Assembly: GCF_008831285.2 (NCBI RefSeq)
Contig: NC_045147.1
Span: 13,370,854 to 13,434,853 of the forward strand
Source of the DNA: Nymphaea colorata
Lineage: Eukaryota; Streptophyta; Magnoliopsida; Nymphaeales; Nymphaeaceae
Direction: 5' to 3'
Length of the DNA stretch: 64,000 bases
The translations under genes and the position numbers were made by a program. Within the stretch, counting starts at the first letter, position 1; each line of letters begins with the position of its first letter. Below the pieces are notes generated by a model that was not told the DNA's origin, did no database searches, and saw only the letters and a list, made by a program, of their open reading frames with translations. Of the stretch, positions 1-13,320 are shown piece after piece.

Positions 1-73
1 GGCGCTCTCTGCATCAACACCGTCGCCGATATAGAGGGCGAGAAGGCAAGGGGACAGAGGGCGGGTGGTGCAG

Positions 74-2209
74 ATGGGGGGAGAAGTCAAATTCCAGCTA
101 GGCCAGAACCCTTACATCAAGCTGGTGCTGCACGCCCTTAAGCACAGGGTCTCCTCCGTCAACGGCATCCTTATCGGCCGCCTCGACGACGCCTCCTCCA
201 CCGTCGACATCGTCGATGCTGTTCCTCTCTCCCACTCTCAGATCGGTCTCCTCCCCACTCTCGAGATCGCCTTAATTCAGGTTTTTCTTTCTCATTGGTT
301 ACCTAGTCCTGCCTCTGATTCTTTTTCCTTCTCGTCCTTATTTGCCTACCCAAGACTCTGCGATGTTCATTATCGGATCCTCGTTCTTCTCGTCTTTGGA
401 GTTGCCAATTTTTCTGGGTCAATCCTGATTTGATGTTCAGGCATGAAGAGGGTTTGCTTTGGTAGCTTTTTTCCTGCTCTTCTGATGGTAGTGACGAGAG
501 ATAAATTCGGTGATGGTTGTGCAGGTTGAGGAGCTTTTTTCTGCTGATGGGTTGAGTGTAGTGGGTTATTTTCATGCCAACGAGAGATACGACGACTCGG
601 AACTTGGGAAGATCGCCAAGAAGATAGGGGATCATATCTCACGTTATTTCCCACAGCCGGCTGTACTGTTGGTGGGTGCAAGCTCCAAATTGTTATTTTG
701 ATCATTAATGTCTTAATTATGAGCTTTTCTTATTTTCTTACGCCCTGTTTGGTTGGAGGGAAAGGGAGGGAAAGGGATGGAGGGAAAGGGAGGGAAAGGG
801 ATGGAGGGAAAGGGAGGGAAAGGGATGGAGGGAAAGTGTTCAAAGTGAGTCTCTCTTGTCATGTTTAATAGGTCTTTTTCCATTTCTTTTCAGCTGGATA
901 ACAAAAAATTAGAGGCATTGTGCAAAAGCATTCACCGTGAACCAGTAGTGCAGGTAAATCTAATACAGTACAATCTTTTTTTCTCTCCTCCCTGGTTGAA
1001 ACTTGGAGTCAACGTGGTGTTTGAGTTCATGTCTCATATGGTTGAAATTGTTGTTTTAGGAGATTTCTTATTCATTTGGTTGAGATCTCTTAGAGATCAA
1101 TGGGTTACATGATTTACCTTGTCGTAATTGTTAGTTCGCTAATGCATTGTCTGCATTCGAGGCATTTAGCTTCAAATAACTATGAGAGTTTTTCCAATCT
1201 ATTTGTACATCAAATTATAAACTATGAGAAGATTCATACTTTGTGGTTAAGAGGCATTATGGTTTAGAGGCTGAATTTATTTTACTTTTCTGGGCATCTT
1301 GTACAAGTAGATGCAATTTGTTTTCCTTTGTTTCTGCTTACTGACTGACTGAAGGTTCTATTTATGCCTCGTACAATGCACTTCTTTATTGGAGAAGGTA
1401 GCTGTTGTGAAGAAGCCATTTTTGTGAAGCAATCTGTCCCTTTCCCTAGGGATAGGCAGAAGTACCTTCATTAGTAAAAGAAAACCGTAACTAAAGGTCA
1501 GTTGCACCAAATAGAACATAAAACAGAATAAAGCATAAATATGAAAAAGGGGAAAAGAAAGCTAGCAAATGGTCCTCTAGTTAGCTGAAAATAACAGAAA
1601 AAGGGAAACTTCCAAGAAAGAAATGGTAAGGGTCTTCCAGCTTTTCATTTCTAATTTTGGAGGAATGATTGTCTTAGTTAGGGCTTACCATTTATGCACA
1701 CAAACCTCTTGTCAGGTTATTCCTTCCTTTAAAGCACCACTCTAGTGAAGCTGTTCTATTGTTTTTGTTACCTGCACTTCTCTTTGGATGGCTCTTGAAG
1801 CCTCTTAAGATTCTTATTAGATTCTCATGTTTTGCATTTCATATGCTCTTGTTGGTTCCTATATATATTTATATATATATTAAAGGATTCAGTTGCTTTA
1901 TTTATAACACAATGTGTCATTTGTTTCGGAGCAATTTCGTACCAAAATCTTGAAATTTTCCAGGAAAATGATTGTTTTCCTTGCATGGTTGAAAAAAGCA
2001 CTAAAAGTGTGATTTGCTGCATGGCCCAGTAATGAAGAGAAGTATTTTCTCAGTGAGCTCATTTTGCTGGCAAAATTGAGTCACACCTCCATCCCTACAA
2101 CTCTCTTTGCTGGAAAATGTTTGCCACCTTGGATTCATTACTTGTAATAACTAATAAGTAATAATCAACTGAAGACATTAACTCTAACTCTTCACCTTTC
2201 TCTTCTTTT

Positions 2210-2255
<46 letters not shown>

Positions 2256-4186
2256 GAGGAGAGGCTGTAGCCCCTTCTTCCTGGTATGGTTAGAGAACCA
2301 GGCTTCCTCTCTCTCCCTCCCTCCTGTCCAGATATGCTTTTGGAAGGATTAGTCAGGTGAATTGCAGCAATTGAGTCACATTTTATGCCCTTATATTTGT
2401 TCTTTTGGGATACATATTCATTTTCTCACACCATGTAACAAACAGTATGCCAAAACTCTTACATGGAAGTAGATTCTTGGTACTCCTCACTTTCCCTGGA
2501 TTATTTTACTTATAGGGAAAAGGAAAACTCTTTCCTTTCACTCTCCTTGAAGATAGAGAGATCAGTTAGCCAATAAACTGAAACATCATTCTTGACTATG
2601 ATGCACCTATTTTTCAACCCTATCCTTATTGAAGCTTGAAGTCCTTGTGCTTTGGGTTTTCTTCTCAGAACCACCATTTAATGAAACCATTTCCTCTTAT
2701 CATGAGAATCATTCTTCAATCAAACTGTTCACATGCCTCCACTTCTAAAAATGTAAGTGCGTTCAGTCTCCACCTTTTCATGGCGTGGGGAAGCAAGAGA
2801 TTTGCCTGTAATTTTTGTATAACCATATGCACTATCCCATTGAGTGGCATAAATCTCAAGATTAAATCTCTAAACCTCTTTGTACCTTTTGCTGTTTGAC
2901 TTCTCACTTTTTCTGTTTCCATCTTCAAGATATTTTTGCAGCATGTTTTGCTGTTCCTCTTTCCCTTCATTTAGTCAATCAACTTTTTGTTTATCAAAAG
3001 AGGAGTTGAGCGATTGATAGCAAGATCCTGGGTGAATCTCATAATTTGTACTTTTTGCATAAATGCCATAGCCATGACGCTCCTTAATTTGACATTTTGA
3101 CATGCTTATAACTTCAAAGTTTTTTTTTGTTAGAGCAGTTAGCTTCTATTCGTTACCTAAGTCATTGATTGGTTAATGGAGTATCTCGAGCATCACTGCA
3201 AATTGGTAATTTTAATGTTTATGGGTAACATCTTGGGTATGTATTGCAGAAACATTCTTTTTTATTTGTCCCAAAGAGTGAAGAAAATCAGTAACTTTTT
3301 GGACTTGCCAACACAGGAGGTGCATGTTCACCATCATCTGTTCTTGTATCTCTTGGTGTAAAACTGCCAAAGAATCCCTCCTTTCCCACCAGGAAAGAAT
3401 CCTTATAGCTTTAACCTTCCACCAATGGATGCACCTCTAGGGTGTCAAATACTAGCTGTCCTTCAATTAGGTCCACCTAGTTATGCCCACAGAGCCACTA
3501 TGGACATCAGAATTTTTTTTTTTTTTCCAGATTTTATCTATTGGGTTGATATTGCTAGTACTCCCTCAGCCATATGCTAGTGCCTTTGAGATGAAATCAG
3601 ATTTGGTAACTGAGTCCTAAGTCTTCGACTGAAGCCGGCTGTTCTCTTTGGAACATCTGAATTAGCTTAGTTTGAAATATTTTAGATAACCAGTCTAAGT
3701 CCACGATAAAATCGACGTGTGAATTGCATCTAAGAAAATCGGTGATTGCTTTTATGATTTTCTTTCTTTCTTTTGATCTAATACCTCGTTCGCAGCCTAG
3801 TTTCTCAGCAGAGTTGCATTGACCACACCTAGTTGGTACTGCATTTCCAGCCGCTAAAGGTTATTGTAATTTATGTGCTTTATGATTACCAGCTTTATAC
3901 TAAAGATGCATCAAAAGGTTGGCGACAGGCCGGAATAGATGCTAGTGTGCAACTGACTCTCAAAGAACCTTCAGCAAATACGGTATTGTCTGATTTTATT
4001 GCAACTGAAAAGTATGAAGAGATCGTAGATTTTGATGACTATCTTGATGATATCAGCAAGTATGTATAGACAACGACACTACTTCTTTGGTTATATAATC
4101 AGATTGCAACAGTCTTGGTAATACATTCTATTTTTGGTTTTCTGTTGTTGCACAGGGACTGGTTGAACCCGAGACTGTTCAAGTAG
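74..4186 (+). CDS. EMC8: ER membrane protein complex subunit 8/9 (EMC8/9)
   Basis: Exons 74-280, 525-671, 894-953, 3893-4059 and 4156-4186 join in frame to 203 residues, the usual family length. The product belongs to the UPF0172/EMC8-9 family, an MPN-like fold without the JAMM metal site; it is a cytosolic-side subunit of the EMC, which inserts membrane proteins into the ER. Seen in the translation: N-terminal GGEVKFQLGQNPYIKLVLHA, the central GYFHANERYDD and GDHISRYFPQ motifs, LDNKKLEAL, and the C-terminal KDWLNPRLF ending, all hallmarks of the plant family (the Arabidopsis homologue is an embryo-defective locus). All five exons have GT/AG borders; the last donor is placed at GTATGT (4060) so that phase restores the KDWLNP motif. 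The start is the first in-frame ATG; GTG codons just upstream are not used. Intron 3 is about 2.9 kb. The 3' end faces PSRP1. Confidence 0.95.
751..837 (+). repeat. G-rich 24-bp minisatellite in EMC8 intron 2
   Basis: About 3.4 tandem copies of a 24-bp unit made of GGAGGGAAAGGGAGGGAAA followed by GGGAT lie inside the short intron 672-893. Repeated GGG runs on the sense strand would allow G-quadruplexes in the pre-mRNA. The array directly follows CGCCCTGTTTGGTTGG, a sequence resembling MITE termini, so it may have arisen from one. Confidence 0.85.
2214..2252 (+). repeat. (CT)n microsatellite in EMC8 intron 3
   Basis: A nearly pure CT run of 39 bases within the 2.9-kb third intron. The rest of that intron shows no coding or transposon signal that I can recognise. 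Confidence 0.95.
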
Positions 4187-4844
4187 AAACGTGGCATCCC
4201 CAATTAACGTTCTGCAGGTCCCATTGTGATGGCTGTTCTTTTTGCTGTGGTCGAGCGAATTGATGTTAATGATGTAGTGGAATTGAATTTTGAATATTGA
4301 TTTTAATTATACAGGAGAATTGAAATTTTAATATACTTTCCTAGAATTGTAAGTTTTGGTACTCTGTAGAACAAGTTTACTTGTTACCGGCTGATTTAGG
4401 AATGTCCAATTTCTCGTGGTAAGGAAAAGGGTGAACTTATATGGTTACCGAGGCTGATGCCTATTTCAATCGCTGAAGGAAAGAAAAATGACGGGGTGAA
4501 TTTAGGTAACTAAACGGTAGGCAGACTTTGTATGGGCGATGAGTATCTCAGACAACAGCCCGAAGCTAACTGGAGGAAATTTTGAAGTCACTCTGCCTTT
4601 CCAGTTTAGCTGTCTCAAAAATGTTCATCGTCTTGTCTTCAACTTATTTCGGTTCCTTATTAGCCCTCGGGAAGAAAACAGCCAGCATTGCATTAGGGGA
4701 AACGTCTGTTTTCTTGACAGAAGAAAAAAAAAAGTACAGGGCAAATTCTTGACAGAAAAATTGGCAGCCAGAGGTTTACAACAGAGGCAGGCCAACTGCT
4801 CTAGACGGGAAAAAAATACGAAAAAAACCTACTTGGCCTGCCTC
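4187..4844. other. Convergent 3' region between EMC8 and PSRP1
   Basis: This holds the 3' UTRs of two genes pointing at each other. No ORF with family resemblance was seen; the open frame around 4539-4853 has no recognisable motif. The transcript ends may approach or overlap. Confidence 0.7.
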
Positions 4845-7800
4845 TCATTCTAAAGCAACGGTCTCGTTCACTTTTTCCGTTGCCGTTGGTGCAGTCAATT
4901 TCTCATGTTTGCCATTGCCTTTTGGCAAGATTAAGCCATAGCCTCCTTCTTTTCTTTTGTAGACAATATTTATGTCTCCTGAACCAAAACCATTATTAGT
5001 ATCAATCACGTGTGCTTCATTTGTTTGCAAAAGATCATAAAAGCAATTCTTACCACTCTCCTCATTGCGGAATGCATAGAAGTCATGATCTATGTTCTCC
5101 AATTGCTGTACGGCTTCATCAACAGTCAATGGAGGCATGTCAAAATATTTAGTTCGTACAACCTGAAACAGTGTTTTATTGTAATTAGGAGATGTAAAAG
5201 GCTGCATTACTTAATCTTCTAATATAGAAAATTTCACAAGTTTTAAAGTGCTGCTAAAACGAATAAGCTGCAGTATTCCAATCGCAGTCACTAGATTTTA
5301 CTGCACAGGAAAACATAGTCTGGTGAAAAGCACTTCCCAACAATGCTATCCAGAAAGCAACCATTGATACTATCTAAGGCTGTTGCCAATCTTCTCTAAA
5401 TACTACAACTACAGTTTAGAAAACAATATGGAAAAATGGCATGCTGAGAGCTTCCTAGTGGTGTTGTGAAGCCAACGGATGCAAAAAATACTAACTAGAC
5501 AAATCCAAATATCAGAATATTAGAGGACGGGTCACAGCATATGTGCAATAAAAACAATCCAAGATACAGAATACACATGCAAAAGCATAAGTAGTAAAAT
5601 AATTTGAACAAGCTTCCGAAAGCAATTCATCGAGGAGCATCATGCACCAGTATTAAAGCCTATGAGGTTCAAGGCATCCCCTTAATGCTATGCACATTCC
5701 AGAAGCTGCAAGAACAACCTCAGAAAACCAATTTATTTACGGGACTCATGGCAAACATGGAAAACTCTAATGAAGCTGAAGACAGCAACAGAACAACATT
5801 GAAGATGGCATATCCATGACAATTGACAACTAGAAGAAAAGAACATAAAACAAAACTTCAACAGGTTGAGGAAAGAGAACCAGCAAATGAATCCAGTAGA
5901 TGCAGGTTTAATCAGGAAGCTACTTGCTAGGCATGGCATTCACAGAACATCTTTTCAAACAATGTACAAGGTATTCATTCATCTTCTTTATCAACCTATC
6001 TAAAGCCAACTACTAAGATCTCAAGAAATGAGACTTGCTTCTAGCAGGCTAGCAGCTTTGCAGATGATGAAAGCAGGAACTAAGCAACCTGGAAGAAATC
6101 ATGATGATTTGAATAAACTTCTTCTCTTCCATGGTTTACTCCAAGATGACAACCCGTAGGGATTCCTTTAGTGTGTGTATGAGAATGAGTAACGGGATGT
6201 CTGTGACACCCTGTTGAAGGCATCTTGGCTTCGACAAAGGCATCATTTTGTTGCAAAAATTTTGTCCCCCAAGATGCAACAGAAAATAACTGAAAAAGGG
6301 CTTACAATATGATTGAGTGTTGCAGACACTGGGTCTATAACAGTTCAAGGAGAAATAAAGAAGAACAATATGAACGTGGTTCAGCCTTTGGCTTACATCC
6401 ACGATCTCCACAATTTCTCTTAGAGTTGCAGAAAGTGTTTGTACAGCTGACATGGAGAGACTCAAAATACGTTTCGCAGTACTCCATCCATCCTTTTAAA
6501 CATGCCCTTATGAAGTGCATGAAAAGGGGAGGGAAGAGTCTCAGAGTCAGACAGATTGTCTTGTGCATGACACCCATTCAAACATGTCATGGCACCCTCC
6601 ACCATTTTCCTTTTGCTTCAAAGGGACGAAAAGACAGATGAAAATGGCGTCAGACATTGCAGTCTATTGCCCATCTCTGCCTTTTAAAGATGCCCTTAAC
6701 GTCAAGGTGGTGAAAAAAAAATTCAGCTGCTTGACAAATTAGCATCTGGTCTTTGTAACGCTAACAATGAAGGAAGATGCATCATGGGAACTATATAACA
6801 ACCTTACAATTCACAGGGATCTACATACACACATTTGAGGTTTATGTTACGAGGCCTATGGAATCCATTATATTTTTAAAAATGTTAGTAGGCATTAACC
6901 TTCCCATTTTATATTTTCACTGGATTTTGCATCAAAGATCAACACAGTCCAACTTTGTCAAGTATATCAGTATATGCATTGGTTCCACATAGATATTACC
7001 ATATTAGATTACCAGAGAACATGTTCCGGAATTATTTCAACACCAATGGCAGAACGAATAGTAGCAGTTGCAGTATTACAAGTCCTTACTCTCTGCAGCC
7101 ACCACAGTTTTGGCAAGGCTATCTTTGATGTCAAATTGCATTACCAGAACCATAATATGTCTTGCCTACAAAGATATATAGGATCTTGCTGGATTATCTT
7201 TGGAAGACCTAAATTCAGAAAAACACGTCTCAACAATTATCAGATATCGTCGTGGACAAAAGAAGTTAGTGATTTTCCCATATCCCCCGAAGACTTGATA
7301 TCACAACCTAAATGTAATGGTCAGACAGAGCAAATCTCAATTGGAACTGTTATAAAAGCATTATCATAATGAAGGCAGGAAGTTTTACATTCAGTCGACA
7401 TGGTAAAAAACTGTTTCACATTATGAAGAGATGAGGAAGAATCTTCAATGTTCATGAAAACCCAACTATATATTCTTGCCTAAGGGCACAGAATCCTCTT
7501 CGCCTTCGCGTTAGCGGACACCCCATAGAGACATGTACTTATAAAAGCTTTCTGTTGTACGGTTGTAACACTTCTAATAAAAGCTCATTAGTTGATACTA
7601 ATATGATCAACAGCATTCTATTTCTGCAATCCTGTTGTGCTCAGTATTTTAGTATTTAGTGACAAGCCCCTGAAGCAGTTCATCATCAGAAAATTCAATC
7701 ATATTGCCTTGCTTAAGCTCTATCGGCATCTTGCTGTAAAGTTTTACAAATAACAAAGGCAGAAATTGGAATGGAGGAAATAGCTTAAAATTGGAGAAGA

Positions 7801-8941
7801 TATTAGGCCCTGAAAACCACAACCAAATTTGTATACTTTATATTCGCCAACACTAGAGTAATATGATTCAACCATGAAATAAGCAGCAGTATAAATTGAA
7901 AGACAGCTCAACAACACCGGGTCTGAGATCGACACACGAACCTTCTCTATTATATCTTCGGTCTCCTCCTCAGCAGGAATGGGTTGCAAATCATCAGCAA
8001 CCATTTCTGGCTCGGGCTCCCGAACCTTAAGGCGGTTGAACCCTTTCATGTGTCGCCCATGATCAGAATCCTTTTCCTTGATCTTCCTCAGCTTCCTCTG
8101 TATAATTGCAGAAACTAAATCTATGCTCCCATATAACGATTCTGCGTCTTCTTCAGCTCGAACCACTCCGTGTTTTTTGGTGAACAGAGTCACCTAAGAT
8201 TCAACATTTTAAAAAAGAAAGAGAACATTCAGGGAAATCATGAAACAGATTTCCAGAAAGAAGGCCAAAAGAAAGACATCGCAACAGTTGATGGGATAAT
8301 GTGAACCTAGTGAAAGAACTAAAACAGAAAATTCAACCAAATGCCTTCAATTTCGTTACTACCTCGCATCTCCGAACTTTAGGGCCTCTTCCGAATTCGC
8401 CACCCCGAAGAGACAGCCGGACGTCGACTTCTCTAACAAGATGGCTGTGTTTCTGTACGGCCTTTCCCACCTTCTCCTCTATATATTCCTTCACAGAATC
8501 CGACAACTACACACCAAAAAGCAACAACACCGGAAAAAAATCAAAAACAAAAACACAAGTGCTTTAGAACAAACAACAGAGGAACCCAAAAAAGAAGAAC
8601 AAAAGAGGAGGCAAAAACGAGTGAGAGGCAAAATGCGAGGGCAGTACATCTAGGTTCTTTCCTTGAATGATAAGACGAACGGTGGAGAGGGACCCGTCCC
8701 AGGAAGCCATGCAGACTACCCTTCTTCCTCCACCTTTGAGCGGTGATGGTTGTGGGCAGTTGAAGGAAAGTGAGAGCTCCTTGGGATGGGCCATTGATGA
8801 AATCTTCCATGGCAGCATAGAAGAAGACAAAGAGCTGGTGTTCAGATTGGTGGCTCTGCTACTGATGAGATATCTAATCGAAGGAGCGAAACCAGAGGAG
8901 GAAGAGCAGCACTGGCTCGAAGGTAATGCAGAAATCGCCAT
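4845..8941 (-). CDS. PSRP1: Plastid ribosome hibernation factor PSRP1 (long HPF type)
   Basis: Minus-strand exons 8941-8648, 8506-8363, 8193-7942, 5162-5054 and 4978-4845 join to 310 residues, close to known plant PSRP1. The protein binds the decoding centre of plastid 70S ribosomes and promotes inactive ribosomes in the dark or under stress. The N-terminus is a Ser-rich transit peptide with a likely cleavage near RRVVCMAS (about residue 75). The S30AE/pY domain follows (about 86-185: [59 protein letters not shown]). An acidic linker leads to the C-terminal dimerisation domain ([21 protein letters not shown], then [15 protein letters not shown]). Intron 3 is 2.8 kb. The last intron is only 75 nt, in frame and without stops (see separate entry). 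The ATG at 8941 is chosen because it begins the transit peptide. Confidence 0.95.
4979..5053 (-). other. 75-nt in-frame retainable intron of PSRP1
   Basis: On the minus strand the segment starts GTAAG, ends TTCAG and holds a branch-point-like TACTAAT about 20 nt before the acceptor. Removing it joins NEESG to DINIVYKRK, which matches the family. It is 75 nt long, begins in phase 1 and has no stop codon, so keeping it adds 25 residues without breaking the frame. A gene finder could mistake it for exon. Confidence 0.85.
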
Positions 8942-9409
8942 GATGCCTTTCAGATATGAGCTTCAAGATGGTGAGTGTTGTCGTTGAGATTATGGGGGAG
9001 GGGAGAGAGAGAGAACGGTGGCTTTGAAGGAGAGGCTATTTGGATGAGGAGGGAGATGGCAGCATCCATATCTGAATTGCATTCGGTGCATGTGACAGTG
9101 TCCTGGTGAGGCCCACAAGGTGATAAATATCTGTTGTAATTATCAATTGCGGAATCCGATCTCTCTCCCCCTTCCCAATGAATCATACTTAGACCCGATA
9201 TCCGACACTACTTTAAATCAACCCGACAAGCAAAAGGTCTAACATATTGTTTTCATTTTTAAGAATCGACATAAGATCGGATCCACTTTCAGTTCTATAT
9301 AAATATTTGATTAGAGAATAGGCATTCAGTTCCTTAAAGTTTGAAAGTTTTTTTTTTTTGACAAAGTTTTCATGTTATTCTTACTCTCAATGTTTAGGGC
9401 TGCTTAATC

Positions 9410-9733
9410 GTTGTGACGCTACCATTTGCAATCTAGATGAATAATATATACAATCATTTGTAATCTAGATGAATAGTATATACATGCGTGGTTGTGATGC
9501 TACCATTTGCAATCTAGACGAATAATACATACAATCATTTGTAATCTAGATGAATAGTATATACATTCGTGGTTGTGACGCTACCATTTGCAATCTAGAT
9601 GAATAATATACACAATCATTCGTAATCTAGATGAATAGTATATACATTCGTGGTTGTGACGCTACCATTTGCAATCTAGACGAATAGTACATACAACCAT
9701 TCATAATTTAGATGAATAGTGTATACAGAAGAA
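9410..9733 (+). repeat. Four-copy 81-bp minisatellite
   Basis: The phrase GTTGTGACGCTACCATTTGC recurs at 9410, 9491, 9572 and 9653, giving an exact 81-bp period with few substitutions; the last copy decays near 9730. Each unit holds two related halves, both containing AATCTAGATGAATA followed by a TATACA tail, so it appears to be a dimer of a roughly 40-bp repeat. Confidence 0.95.
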
Positions 9734-10792
9734 ATCAAACTGATGACATACACAACAAAGATCAAACTGATGACACGGTGTTTAAACATTAATCAACTAC
9801 ACCAGCTATGCTATACTCTTTGAAGCAAGAGGTGGGATGTGTGGAAACTGACATTAACAAGACTCGACCAAACATCCAGAAGAAGCTGCATCCATTCATG
9901 AAGGTGGTTCAGTTGGTCCTGTTTTCATCACTGACTTCAAATTTGTTGTCAACTTGGGAAGAAAACATCACACTCAATTGTGATACAGACTGGCTCAAAG
10001 CCTTTAGCCAGGTCCATTGGTGGTCCAAATGCAAACGATGTGTATGTTTGCATTTGATGTAACTGGAGATCGGCCCAGAGCACTTATCCGATTTAGATAT
10101 TTCGTTTTTAGACATCGAGTGGTTTATTCATGACAAGAAAAATGTATTTAATGCATTGAAGTTGGACCTTTTGGTTCCACGTCGAAGTTAAGAAGAGAAT
10201 TTCACATTGTTGAATTTTGATGGGGAAAAGCAATGGGAGGGATGTCAATGCATGGTTCGGATATAATATGATGTTTAATATGAATCTGACTTCATGAAAT
10301 TAGATCTAATAAGATTTTTTGTCCGACTAGTAAGTGAATGTGAATATGGTATGGCTTTTCTTACGTATTCATGGGTATGCTATTTTTATGGATATATGAA
10401 TCCAATTGCATGAGATGGTTGTCCATCAACCACACGATCTCCATCCAAACATGGCCGGAGACATCTAGTCACATCTATCATTAAACCATGTTAAAATAGT
10501 TGTTTCAATTGGAGATACTGGGAGATAGGCTCCCCTATCATTTTATCATTTTATTGCAAACGAAGAACGTGTACAAAAAGAATGGATTTTAACATTTTGG
10601 ATGTTGCCGGATGTATAAAATTTAAAATTTTGTTATTAAAAAACAGTCAATACATTGGTAGTAGCAACAATTTATGTGTGACAATGGTTTATGACGGTTT
10701 AAGCGATACTTTATAATCTTTTTGACAATGAATTATTAAATTTTAATCATCTAACAACCATACAACATGTGACAGCATTGACTTTTTCTATA

Positions 10793-11181
10793 GGGCCTGT
10801 TTGATGGGCATGATATTTCTTGTAGCACTGAAAATAAAATTCAAATTAAAAAAAAATTCCATCAAACTTCGGATTAAAAAAGTAACCATTGGGTTGTCTT
10901 TCCAATTTTTTTTGACCCCAATGGATGGAAAAAAAGATTCCAGGATGAAAAAAAGTAACAATTGGGCTGTCAAAGCATTCATTAACCCAACCATTCTCTT
11001 TTTTCATCTTTCATTCCTATCAAAACTGAAAAATTTATTTCCTGAAACATAAACCCAAAGTCCAGCAAGCACAATGGGGTTTTGAAAATCTAGATTTTGT
11101 TTCCATTTCTTCAATTCCTGAAATAAGTTTTTGGAAACTTTTTTCCAACTCCATATTTTCAATGCATCAAACCACCTCATA
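10793..11181. mobile_element. Possible MITE
   Basis: The left edge GGGCCTGTTTGATGGGCA and the right edge, which reads GAGGTGGTTTGATGCATTG on the other strand, form imperfect terminal inverted repeats around AT-rich non-coding DNA. Such CTGTTTG(G/A) ends are common in plant hAT/PIF-type MITEs. I could not find a clear target-site duplication. Confidence 0.35.
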
Positions 11182-11481
11182 AAGATACTATGCATCTATC
11201 CCGTAAAAAGTTTCCATTATGTGCATCTGCATGTGGAGGCCTCCCCTTTCTCAAGCCCTTATTATTAGTGCAAAAACTCACTATATGTACCTCTTTGCCT
11301 AACAAAAGGTAGGCAATGTGAGAGAGAGTAAACCCATCTCTAATTGTCTCTGCCCACTAGTAAGTTATTGTTGTGACACACCAGTCTCTTAAAATTTCTT
11401 CACACTTAACTCTCACAACTATTAAAATTTAATGTGCTGCTGATTATGTGCCAATCTAGTTTTCATACACACTAGTTTCTT

Positions 11482-11486
<5 letters not shown>

Positions 11487-11528
<42 letters not shown>
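11487..11528. repeat. Compound (TA)n(TG)n microsatellite
   Basis: A TA run of about 28 bases passes directly into a TG run of about 14 bases. Confidence 0.95.
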
Positions 11529-13320
11529 CCTGACCAGATATAAGTATTTTTAAACTTGTGCCCCTCCAACCAATTTTTTTTGGCTCCGCCACTGCCTACG
11601 GGTCTCCTATTCAAAAAAAGGAAGTGGAGAAAATTATTACCTCAAGTTGGATAGAGATAGCCGTTTGCAACATGCACACAAAGGCATTCTAACTTGGATA
11701 AATAGCAATTTTTTTAAAAGGACGTTTGATTTCCCTTAATCTAAAATCCTTAGGATTCGAGAACCGTGGATTTAAGATTGGACTATCCCCCTTCTGATCT
11801 TAAATCTGACTTTCTCAATGCAAAAAGACAAAAACAAGGATTTCAAGAGTGGATCTTAGGTTTGATCTAGGATCCTTAGATTGATAAACCATGGATGCCA
11901 ATGTGGATCTTTTGCCATATCAGCAAAAATATGTCACATCAAACCTAAACTAAATGAATTTTTGCAAGAAATATCACATAATAACAGCTTTAATATTTGT
12001 CTCAATCATTAAACCGTTTCCCTTATAATCTTCTGAATATTTCCTAGAATATTCAATGAAGCACACCAAGCCCAGACTCTTAATTTGGCAAATCCTAACT
12101 TGTCTCCTACAGCATAGCATCAGTTTTTATATAAAAAAAGATTAGGAACCAAGATAACTAATCATTTATCCAATCTCCCTATAATTTTTTTTAGATTTTC
12201 AAAAATCTTTAATATGAAACTCAACTTGGTTTATGATAATGAAGTGTGACAATTAGTTAGTGTCCATTTTGATTGTCCTTTTAGGTGTGAAATGGAAGCA
12301 AGTTGTGAGCAAGTTAAATTAATTCGTCATACATAAGACCCATAGCATGGGTTTTCTTAAAATAACTCAACAAATAATATTGTACTCAGCTTCAACTTAT
12401 TGACTTGTTCTTTAAGCAATGTATATACTCGTATAGCGGTTTTAGACCTCACTCTCTTCGTTCTTAAGCTTGCAAACAAACTTCCACACAACCTGACGCA
12501 TTTTCCGTCATTTTTGTGAGTATGCTAAAAAACATTGCCATAGATCTCTTCAGTGGCGGAGCCACATGGTGACTGGTGTCGGCACACGAGTCTTTGATTT
12601 TTTTTTTTATCTTTAAATGAGCATCTTTAAATATTAGCTTCCAAATCCATCTTTGCTGCCTCCATTAACAAGAGAAAAAGGTGTGGGGATATTGGTTTCC
12701 TTGTTGAAGACCTCTATAACTCGACAACTTCCTTCTTGTCACACCCTTAAAATTTAGTTTTTTATTGAGTGTTGAATGATATTTTTCATGGTTCTAACCT
12801 TTTAAAAGGCCAGAATTGAAATTGCTAGAGAATGAGTTCCGATTCGCCAAACTTGGAGTCCAAGCACAATGTGAGATCATACAAAGTTGTTGTAATGGCA
12901 TCAAAGCATGTCTTTAATACTCATACATATATACATGCACTGCACGGATATGTGTGCTTTAAGGGAAGGGAGGAGGGAAAGATTATAATACCATAAAAGT
13001 TTAATAATGTAGTATGAATTAGTTAAGTGATTAATTGTTTTGGATACTAGTTTCTAAGATTAATTTTTTTAATATGTAGCATTGGTAGAAAAAGTATGTG
13101 GCAGATGAGGCTTCCATGATACCCTTCAATTCTCGGGCTCGGGCCAGCCTGATGATAACTGGCCTGCCTATAGACAGGCTGTGTTTGGTATCAGGTACCA
13201 GCCGACGGCTCAGCCTAGTGCCCATGTTTATTCCATATAAGTAAGGAGTCATCTAAAAAGTACCAAGATTGCTTTTCAATAAATGAGGCTTTAAGACCCA
13301 TTTGTTTTTAATAAAGTCAC

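Noticed and set aside
9410-9733. CRISPR-like regular spacing
   Set aside because: The units are contiguous tandem copies in a plant nuclear genome; there are no unique spacers or cas genes.
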